Of a stretch of 15,135 bases of DNA, positions 1-4,926 are shown in pieces; the stretch's first letter is position 1, and every line of letters begins with the position of its first letter. The position numbers and the translations under genes are program-made. The notes below the pieces were generated by a model, which saw only the letters and a program-made list of their open reading frames with translations, was not told the DNA's origin and did not search any database. The stretch is from an uncultured Oscillospiraceae bacterium (GTDB taxonomy: Bacteria > Bacillota > Clostridia > Oscillospirales > Acutalibacteraceae). Location: NCBI GenBank assembly GCA_900550095.1, contig URRG01000015.1, forward strand, positions 1-15,135, in the 5' to 3' direction.

Positions 1-819
1 CTGGTGGAGATGTGCCGTTCCAACGCCGCAGAGCATGTGGCTCAGGCAGTGGGCCGCACCATGCATGAGACTGCCGCCCTGGACGAGCTGGCCCGTCTTC
101 TGGGGCTGGATCATCCCCCGGAGAGGATCGAGTCGTATGATATCAGCAATCTGGCCGGCGGCGAGAATGTGGCGGGCATGGTGGTGTTCGAAAACGGCAG
201 GCCCTCCAAAAAGGATTACCGAAAATTTCGGATCAAGACCGTCCAGGGGCAGGATGATTACGGCTCTATGAGGGAAGTGATCTTCCGCCGTCTGGAGGAA
301 TTCCAGAAGGCGGAGACGGCGGAAGGCTTCGGCGTTCTGCCGGATCTTATTCTGCTGGACGGCGGCAAGGGCCAGGTCTCCGCCGTCCGTCCCGTGCTGG
401 AAGCGAAGGGATATGATATTCCTCTTTTCGGCATGGTGAAGGACGATAAGCACCGCACAAGGGCTATTACAGCCGAAGGGGGAGAGATCTCCATCACCTC
501 CAGCCGTTCGGCTTTTACGCTGGTGAGTTCTCTGCAGGAAGAGGTGCACAGATTTGCCATCGGATATCACAGGCAGCTGCGGAAGAAGAATACCATCCAT
601 TCCTCTCTGCTTGAGATCCCCGGCATCGGCACAACACGGGCCAAGGCTCTTCTGAAGTCCTTCCGCACGGTGCAGGCGATTCGGAACGCAGATTTGGAGG
701 AGCTCGCAGGCGCGCCGGGTATGAACCGGCCAGCTGCGGAGGCAGTCTATAGGCACTACCACCCGGAGGAGGCGCCGAATAGGGAGCCGGAAAGCGGAGG
801 GGAGCCATTTACGGGTTGA
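1..819 (+). CDS. uvrC: UvrABC excinuclease subunit C, C-terminal part (5' end outside window)
   Basis: UvrC makes both incisions around bulky DNA lesions in nucleotide excision repair, working in the cytoplasm after UvrA and UvrB load. Frame 1 is open from the first base, so the gene enters from the left and only about 272 codons are present. The GIY-YIG and UVR domains must lie upstream. The retained part holds the RNase H-like 5'-incision domain: IESYDISNLAGG (Asp near residue 46 of the visible part), LILLDGGKGQ (second Asp) and EEVHRFAIGYHR (His), matching the family's Asp-Asp-His triad. It is followed by the tandem helix-hairpin-helix DNA-binding region (LLEIPGIGTTRAKALLKSF, then LEELAGAPGMNRPAAEAVY). 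The C-terminus looks complete. The stop codon lies inside the -35 box of the next promoter. Identification is firm. Confidence 0.96.
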   Translation: MVEMCRSNAAEHVAQAVGRTMHETAALDELARLLGLDHPPERIESYDISNLAGGENVAGMVVFENGRPSKKDYRKFRIKTVQGQDDYGSMREVIFRRLEEFQKAETAEGFGVLPDLILLDGGKGQVSAVRPVLEAKGYDIPLFGMVKDDKHRTRAITAEGGEISITSSRSAFTLVSSLQEEVHRFAIGYHRQLRKKNTIHSSLLEIPGIGTTRAKALLKSFRTVQAIRNADLEELAGAPGMNRPAAEAVYRHYHPEEAPNREPESGGEPFTG

Positions 820-844
820 CAATCTCTTCTATTAATGTGATAAT
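816..844 (+). promoter_or_regulatory. Sigma-A promoter for rsmD-coaD operon
   Basis: TTGACA at 816-821 is a perfect -35 box. A 17-base spacer follows, then GATAAT at 839-844 (5 of 6 to TATAAT), preceded by a TG at 836-837 in the extended -10 position. Transcription should start near 851, leaving a leader of about 27 nt before the rsmD ATG. The uvrC stop codon (817-819) is embedded in the -35 box. Assigned from sequence alone, but the match is close to ideal. Confidence 0.85.
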
Positions 845-877
845 GAAACCAAGATTTTTAGAGATAAGGTGCAATAT

Positions 878-1426
878 ATGAGAGTCATCACAGGAACGGC
901 GCGGGGGAAGAGACTGGCGGCGCCGGAGGGCGAGGCTGTCCGCCCGACGCCCGAGCGGATCAAGGAAGCGGTATTCAGTGTGATCCAGTTTGAAATAGAG
1001 GGCCGCCGGATGCTGGACTTGTTTACGGGTTCGGGTCAGATGGGAATAGAAGCCCTGAGCCGGGGCGCTGCGCAGGCCGTGATGGTGGATGTATCCAAGG
1101 ACTCTATTCGTGTGGCGGAGCAAAACCTCCGATCCGCCGGCCTTATGGAGCGGGCGCGGCTGATCCGGGCGGAAGGGGAAGCGTATATCGCCTCTTCGCG
1201 GGAACGGTTTGATATCGCGTTTCTGGATCCGCCCTACCGCCAAGGCATTCTGGAGAAGGTCCTGCCTCTTGTGGAGGAGCATATGAATCCGGGCGGAAGT
1301 ATTTTCTGCGAGCATCCGTCCGATGAAGGGCTTCCGGAAAATGTGGGCCGTTTTTCCAAAATCCGGGATTACCGTTACGGTAAAATCCTGGTGACACTCT
1401 ATCGATGTGAGGACGTGAGGAAATGA
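878..1426 (+). CDS. rsmD: 16S rRNA (guanine(966)-N2)-methyltransferase RsmD
   Basis: RsmD transfers a methyl group from SAM to N2 of G966 in 16S rRNA during 30S assembly. The 182-aa protein opens with MRVITGTARGKRL, the usual family N-terminus. It carries the SAM-binding motif I DLFTGSGQMGIEALSRGA (about residues 47-64) and the catalytic DPPY motif (117-120, in FDIAFLDPPY). An upstream in-frame GTG at 869 would add only three residues. I chose ATG 878 because AAGGTG (866-871) sits 6 nt in front of it and because of the family start. The last bases overlap coaD as ATGA (1423-1426), so the two are probably translationally coupled. It is the first gene of the operon driven by the promoter at 816-844. 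Family assignment is firm; the exact target base is inferred from the family. Confidence 0.95.
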   Translation: MRVITGTARGKRLAAPEGEAVRPTPERIKEAVFSVIQFEIEGRRMLDLFTGSGQMGIEALSRGAAQAVMVDVSKDSIRVAEQNLRSAGLMERARLIRAEGEAYIASSRERFDIAFLDPPYRQGILEKVLPLVEEHMNPGGSIFCEHPSDEGLPENVGRFSKIRDYRYGKILVTLYRCEDVRK

Positions 1427-1917
1427 GGACAGCGATCTGCCCGGGCAGTTTTGACCCCGTTACCTTGGGGCATATGGATATTATCCAGCGGGCTACGAAG
1501 ATTTTTGACCATGTGATCGTGGCCGTAATGGTGAATCCTGCAAAACATACCATGTTCACGGTGGAAGAGCGGATCCATCTGCTGAAAAAATGTGTGAAGG
1601 ATATTCCCTGTGTTGAGGTGGTGGGCTTCCGGGGCCTGCTGGCGGATTATGCGAGGGAACGCGGCGTAAGCGCTATTGTGAAGGGCCTGCGCGCCGTAAC
1701 GGATTTTGAATATGAATTCCAGATGGCTTTGACCAATAAAAAGCTGAATAATGAGCTGGAAACCATTTTTCTGACCACCCGGGCAGACAATATGTATCTC
1801 AGCTCCAGTATTGTGAAGGATATCGCCAGCTTCGGCGGAGATGTTTCCGACTTTGTACCTCCTCAGATTCTGGAGGATATCCGGGAGAGACTTTACACAG
1901 GGGGGAAGGATTCATGA
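1423..1917 (+). CDS. coaD: Phosphopantetheine adenylyltransferase (PPAT)
   Basis: CoaD catalyses the penultimate step of coenzyme A synthesis: ATP plus 4'-phosphopantetheine gives dephospho-CoA and pyrophosphate. The 164-aa product (family about 160) begins MRTAICPGSFDPVTLGH, which includes the nucleotidyltransferase TxGH motif (residues 14-17). Further family motifs are NPAKHTMF (Lys41), KGLRAVTDFEYE (Arg90, substrate and ATP binding) and the LSSSIVK ATP-binding signature near residues 127-132. The ATG overlaps the rsmD stop (ATGA) and the gene ends in another ATGA overlap with the next gene, so all three are packed into one transcript. The ribosome binding site lies in GTGAGG just upstream, inside rsmD. 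The rsmD-coaD pairing is common in Gram-positive bacteria. Confidence 0.97.
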   Translation: MRTAICPGSFDPVTLGHMDIIQRATKIFDHVIVAVMVNPAKHTMFTVEERIHLLKKCVKDIPCVEVVGFRGLLADYARERGVSAIVKGLRAVTDFEYEFQMALTNKKLNNELETIFLTTRADNMYLSSSIVKDIASFGGDVSDFVPPQILEDIRERLYTGGKDS

Positions 1918-2378
1918 ATGCGGAAGAATTGATCGAGGAACTGTTTGAGATGGTGGAAAAGGCTTGGAGCCCTCCGCTTACCCGCGGGCATATTATGCTG
2001 GATGCCAATGAGGTGAAGCAGATCCTCGGGGAAATACGGGACAGCCTTCCCAACGAGATACGCCAGGCCAAGGCGATCGTAGCAGACCGTTCCCAAATCA
2101 TCAGCGACGCCAAGCGCGAGGCGGAGACGATAGTCCGCGTGGCGGAGGAGAGGGCCAAGGCCATGGTGAATCAGAACGAAATCGTAAAGCAGGCTCAGCA
2201 GAAGGCCAACGAGATGCTTTCCCAGGCTCAGGTTCGTTTCAGAGAAATGCGAAAAGCTTCCAACGATTATATCGATGACCTCATGCGCAGGACGGATGAG
2301 GGCTTGGCCGCCAATCTGGCGGAGCTTCGCCAGACCCGGCAGAATATCAAGGCATCTCAGAAATCCGGCCAGAACTGA
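1914..2378 (+). CDS. Coiled-coil protein of unknown function (often named 'ATPase' in Clostridia)
   Basis: This 154-aa protein is highly charged and predicted to be mostly helical. From about residue 45 to 150 it shows heptad-like spacing of Ala, Ile, Val and Leu among Glu, Lys and Arg (for example IIAVRV-type positions in AKREAETIVRVAEERAKAM and QAQQKANEMLSQAQVRF). This resembles the stalk-type coiled coils of DivIVA or ATP-synthase b/E subunits. It has no signal peptide, no membrane segment and no nucleotide-binding motif. Genes in this position downstream of coaD in Clostridia are often labelled 'ATPase', apparently from weak coiled-coil similarity; nothing in the sequence supports ATPase activity. 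The start overlaps the coaD stop by ATGA, and GGGGGAAGGA (1901-1910) serves as ribosome binding site. A strong terminator follows 11 bases after the stop. It is a real gene; its function is unknown. Confidence 0.85.
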   Translation: MNAEELIEELFEMVEKAWSPPLTRGHIMLDANEVKQILGEIRDSLPNEIRQAKAIVADRSQIISDAKREAETIVRVAEERAKAMVNQNEIVKQAQQKANEMLSQAQVRFREMRKASNDYIDDLMRRTDEGLAANLAELRQTRQNIKASQKSGQN

Positions 2379-2388
2379 AGTATGTTTC

Positions 2389-2425
2389 AGCCGCCGCATC
2401 CCCTGTGGGATGCGGCGGCTTTTTT
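2389..2425 (+). terminator. Strong Rho-independent terminator after the rsmD-coaD operon
   Basis: GCCGCCGCATCCC (2390-2402) pairs perfectly over 13 bp with GGGATGCGGCGGC (2407-2419) around a 4-nt loop. A2389-T2420 can add a 14th pair. Six T residues (2420-2425) follow directly. It should end transcription 11 nt after the coiled-coil gene and isolate the mraZ promoter from upstream read-through. Confidence 0.95.
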
Positions 2426-2543
2426 GCGTGAAAGAAACAGGACAGAGGGAGTTCTTCCCGGCGCTCCCTCAGAAAGAGAAAAATGCCGAATTTTGCTGGA
2501 AAAAGTTTCATTTTGCGCAGTTGACATAATTGGAAAATTGTTG

Positions 2544-2572
2544 TTGCAATTTAAAATGGAGTACGCTATAAT
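2544..2572 (+). promoter_or_regulatory. Sigma-A promoter of mraZ / head of dcw cluster
   Basis: A perfect TATAAT -10 box lies at 2567-2572, with TTGCAA (4 of 6) at 2544-2549 and exactly 17 nt between them. The surroundings are AT-rich. Predicted start of transcription is near 2579, about 47 nt before the mraZ ATG. A separate perfect TTGACA at 2521-2526 has only TGCAAT (4 of 6) at a workable distance (18 nt), so it is at best a weak second promoter. Confidence 0.8.
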
Positions 2573-2583
2573 TTAACCATTAG

Positions 2584-2617
2584 GTGGTGGAAAGTGGATG
2601 CTTATTCCACAAAGTGG
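2584..2617 (+). promoter_or_regulatory. Candidate MraZ-binding box (10-bp phased GTGG repeats)
   Basis: GTGG occurs at 2584-2587, 2594-2597 and 2614-2617, on one face of the helix (10 and 20 bp steps). The last two sit in identical AAAGTGG heptamers (2591-2597 and 2611-2617). MraZ is known to bind short G-rich direct repeats at 10-bp spacing upstream of its own gene (TGGGN in E. coli, AAAGTGG-type in Mollicutes). Here the boxes fall just downstream of the predicted transcription start. The last one runs into the mraZ ribosome binding site GGAGG (2616-2620). Confidence 0.75.
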
Positions 2618-2625
2618 AGGCCGAA

Positions 2626-3045
2626 ATGCTGATTGGTGAATACCAACATTCCATTGACCCGAAGGGTCGCGTGATTGTGCCGTCGAAATTCCGCGAGGAT
2701 CTCGGCGAACGTTTTTATGTCACAAAAGGAATGGGAAAGAGCCTTTTCGTCCTCTCGCCTAAGGAATGGGAAAAGCTTCAGGAGCAGATCATGGCTATGC
2801 CTATGAGCAAAGCCAGGCAGCTGCAGCTTTACTTTTTTGCCGGAGCCGCCGAGGTGGAACCGGATAAGCAGGGGCGCATTTTGCTTCCCCAGCATCTGCG
2901 CGACCATGCGGGGCTGACGAAGGATATCGCTTTTGTAGGCGTTTCCCGCCGCGCTGAAATCTGGGATGCCGAAAACTGGGCCGTCTTTAATGCCTCCCTC
3001 ACCCAGGAAAGCATTGCGGAGGCTATGGACGAGCTTGGGCTCTGA
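2626..3045 (+). CDS. mraZ: MraZ transcriptional regulator of the division/cell-wall cluster
   Basis: MraZ is a ring-forming DNA-binding protein that autoregulates the dcw operon. The 139-aa product starts MLIGEYQHSIDPKGR and has the two internal AbrB/SpoVT-like half domains, each with the family signature: DPKGRVIVPSKFR (residues 11-23) and DKQGRILLPQHLR (80-92). The frame is open from GTG 2584, but ATG 2626 is preferred. It matches the family start and is preceded by GGAGG (2616-2620) at 5 nt, and the alternative start would lie inside the operator repeats. The last phased repeat touches the ribosome binding site, so the protein might affect both initiation of transcription and translation. 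This second part is inference. Confidence 0.96.
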   Translation: MLIGEYQHSIDPKGRVIVPSKFREDLGERFYVTKGMGKSLFVLSPKEWEKLQEQIMAMPMSKARQLQLYFFAGAAEVEPDKQGRILLPQHLRDHAGLTKDIAFVGVSRRAEIWDAENWAVFNASLTQESIAEAMDELGL

Positions 3046-3066
3046 TTCCGGAAGGAGGCCGCAGAT

Positions 3067-4008
3067 TTGGAATTCAATCATAAGCCGGTCTTGTTTGACG
3101 AGACCATCCGTTCTCTGGCGGTACGTCCCGATGGGCTTTATATCGACGGGACGGCCGGAGGGGGCGGCCATTCTTCCGCCATACTGGAAGGGCTGACTAC
3201 AGGAAGGCTTCTTTCCATCGACCAGGATCCCGATGCGGTGGAGACGGTGACGCGCCGTTTTGCCGGGAATCCCCGTTCGGTGGTCCGCCGGGCTAATTTT
3301 TCCGAGATGGTGTCGGTGGCCGGGGAAGAGGGCTTTTCTGCTGTGGATGGGATCCTTCTGGATATAGGCGTTTCCTCCTATCAGCTGGATACGCCGGAGA
3401 GAGGATTCTCCTATCACCACGACGCGGCTCTGGATATGCGTATGAGCCGGGAGGGTGTTTCGGCTAAGGAGCTGGTCAATACGCTCACATGGCAGCAGCT
3501 GGCAGAGATCATCAGCCGCTACGGCGAGGATCGGAATGCAAGGAGCATTGCCAGGGGGATCGCGGCGGCCAGGGAAAAGGCGCCTATTGAGACCACCCTG
3601 CAGCTGGCGGAGATCATAAAAGCGTCCGTGCCCGCCGCCGTTCGCCGGGAGCAGGGCCATCCGGCGCGCAGGACCTTTCAGGCTCTTCGTATTGCGGTAA
3701 ACGGAGAACTGGATCATCTTTCCGCCGGTTTGGATGCAGCCTTTTCTCTTCTGAAAACAGGGGGCAGGCTGGCGGTCATCACATTCCACTCGCTGGAGGA
3801 CCGCATTGTAAAGCAGAGAATGGCCTCTTGGTGCCGAGGCTGCACATGCCCGCCGGATTTCCCGGTATGTGTATGCGGCAGGAAGCCCAGAGCCGAGCTT
3901 TTGTATAAAAAGGGTCTGGCTCCATCGGAAAAGGAACTGGAATATAACCCCAGAGCCCGGAGCGCAAGACTGCGGGTGTGTATAAAGCTGAGAGATGAAA
4001 TAATGTAA
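3067..4008 (+). CDS. rsmH: 16S rRNA (cytosine(1402)-N4)-methyltransferase RsmH (MraW)
   Basis: RsmH uses SAM to N4-methylate C1402 in the ribosomal P site. The 313-aa protein starts at TTG 3067 (read MEFNHKPVLFDETI, the family N-terminus). GGAAGGAGG (3050-3058) lies 8 nt upstream, and no ATG or GTG nearby fits better. Motifs in order: the SAM-binding loop DGTAGGGGHSS (27-37), DGILLDIGVSSYQLD (94-108), ERGFSYHHDAALDMRM (111-126), FQALRIAVNGEL (204-215), and ITFHSLEDRIVK (238-249). A Cys-rich segment, CRGCTCPPDFPVCVCG (256-271), follows and resembles the CxxxC-type cluster seen in many Firmicute homologues. It sits 21 bases after mraZ, in the standard dcw order. Confidence 0.97.
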   Translation: MEFNHKPVLFDETIRSLAVRPDGLYIDGTAGGGGHSSAILEGLTTGRLLSIDQDPDAVETVTRRFAGNPRSVVRRANFSEMVSVAGEEGFSAVDGILLDIGVSSYQLDTPERGFSYHHDAALDMRMSREGVSAKELVNTLTWQQLAEIISRYGEDRNARSIARGIAAAREKAPIETTLQLAEIIKASVPAAVRREQGHPARRTFQALRIAVNGELDHLSAGLDAAFSLLKTGGRLAVITFHSLEDRIVKQRMASWCRGCTCPPDFPVCVCGRKPRAELLYKKGLAPSEKELEYNPRARSARLRVCIKLRDEIM

Positions 4009-4080
4009 AAAGCAGGAAATGGGAAAGACAAAAATGTCGATTCTGCTTTGAATGGGATACAGCGGCCGGGTATATCCGGC
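4009..4080 (+). other. rsmH-ftsL spacer with two modest hairpins
   Basis: In the 146-base spacer, AAAGCAG (4009-4015) pairs with CTGCTTT (4043-4049), enclosing GACA/TGTC (4027-4030 with 4035-4038). GCCGG (4065-4069) pairs with CCGGC (4076-4080) over a 6-nt loop. Neither is followed by a T tract, so they are not terminators. They may shape the ftsL leader or be incidental. I see no promoter or gene here. Confidence 0.3.
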
Positions 4081-4154
4081 GGAGCATCCGGTATTTCTGC
4101 TGGAAGAAGCGGCTGGGATATTGGAAGATTCATCAAAGAAAGGACTTGAAAAGA

Positions 4155-4655
4155 ATGGCAGCTCGCAATGCAGCATACGATTTTTCGATGTTTGAGCCTA
4201 AAAGACAGCCGCAGACAGAGAAAAGCAAGCCGAAAAAGGAGAATATCATTGTCCTGCCTGAAAAGGAGCTGCAGAAAAACAGCCGCCCAAAGGTTCGCCC
4301 CTTGAAGATGGTCTCCCGGTTTATGGTTCTGGCTTTGATCCTCGGGGCTCTCGGCTCTCTTGTGTATGGTCAGGTTCGCCTCACAGAGCTGACGGAGGAT
4401 ATCAATAAGGCTGAAAAGTCCCTGGCAGAAAATGAAAGCCTGTATACGCAGCTGCAGATGAAGACGAACGCTCAGCTTTCTATCGATAATGCGGGCACAT
4501 ATGCCAAGGATAAGCTGGGAATGCGTTCAGCTGAACAGGGGCAGACCGAATATATAACTCTTTCGGATGGAGACAAGAGCGAGGTGCTCATCGATACCGG
4601 GGATGAAAACTGGTTCCAGTCCGTTTGGAATTGGCTGGCGGGCCTCCTCTCCTGA
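4155..4655 (+). CDS. ftsL: Cell division protein FtsL (septum-formation initiator-like)
   Basis: FtsL is a small bitopic divisome protein that works with FtsQ/DivIB and DivIC and activates the FtsW-PBP synthase. The 166-aa product has a basic cytoplasmic N-terminus beginning MAARNAAYDFSMFEPKRQ. One transmembrane helix spans about 53-73 (VSRFMVLALILGALGSLVYG). An extracytoplasmic coiled coil covers about 74-125 (VRLTELTEDINKAEKSLAENE onward), with the leucine-zipper-like spacing typical of FtsL. Position between rsmH and the class B PBP supports the call, because FtsL is too divergent for sequence motifs alone. I chose ATG 4155: AAAGGA (4139-4144) is 10 nt upstream, whereas the in-frame TTG at 4146 would be 1 nt from it. 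The last 14 residues (NWFQSVWNWLAGLLS region) form an unusual Trp-rich amphipathic tail. Confidence 0.85.
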   Translation: MAARNAAYDFSMFEPKRQPQTEKSKPKKENIIVLPEKELQKNSRPKVRPLKMVSRFMVLALILGALGSLVYGQVRLTELTEDINKAEKSLAENESLYTQLQMKTNAQLSIDNAGTYAKDKLGMRSAEQGQTEYITLSDGDKSEVLIDTGDENWFQSVWNWLAGLLS

Positions 4656-4784
4656 AATGGGGGCGCAAAACCTGTGCTTGGAGGGAATTTTCCGGGGAAT
4701 GCGGCTTGGGAAGGAATAATTCTGCGGCTGGTTCAATAAGTATACCGTAGCGGCAAATAGGGCTTGGATAGGAATGGTCCGGGG

Positions 4785-4845
4785 CCGCAGGCCTTGCGGA
4801 TGACGGAGGGATGGAAGTTAAGATATGTTCTTAACTTCCATTTTT
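4785..4845 (+). terminator. Terminator-like hairpin between ftsL and spoVD
   Basis: ATGGAAGTTAAGA (4811-4823) pairs perfectly over 13 bp with TCTTAACTTCCAT (4829-4841), with a 5-nt loop. The run T4841-4845 follows at once. This has the form of an intrinsic terminator or attenuator. A smaller hairpin precedes it (CCGCA 4785-4789 with TGCGG 4795-4799, flanked by TCCG 4778-4781 and CGGA 4804-4807). The whole ftsL-spoVD spacer (4656-4926, 271 bases) contains no gene and no convincing promoter that I can see. The stem is less GC-rich than the 2390 terminator, so read-through is likely to be partial. Confidence 0.7.
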
Positions 4846-4926
4846 GCAATAGACGGCCTGCCGGAGCTTCCTTTTTGTGCAGGCTTCAAGGATACGGGGA
4901 AATGTGAGAGAAAGGCGGTGGCCTCT

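Noticed and set aside
1729..1752. TTGACC followed by AATAAT within coaD as an internal promoter
   Set aside because: The gap is only 12 nt, too short for a sigma-A promoter, and the bases are coding.
4019..4051. Ten-codon open frame in the rsmH-ftsL spacer (MGKTKMSILL) with a weak AGGA upstream, as a possible leader peptide
   Set aside because: It is too short to separate from chance and has no runs of regulatory codons. The hairpin around it lacks a T tract.
2602..4176. Long minus-strand open frame (524 aa) across mraZ, rsmH and the start of ftsL
   Set aside because: It lies opposite clear, conserved genes. The product has no recognisable motifs and is rich in Arg/His/Pro/Ser, as expected from the mirror of GC-biased codons. 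There is no ribosome binding site of note.
4825..4926. Extended N-terminus of spoVD from ATG 4825
   Set aside because: The ATG lies in the loop of a terminator-like hairpin and lacks a good ribosome binding site. The family N-terminus MAKG begins at TTG 4927.
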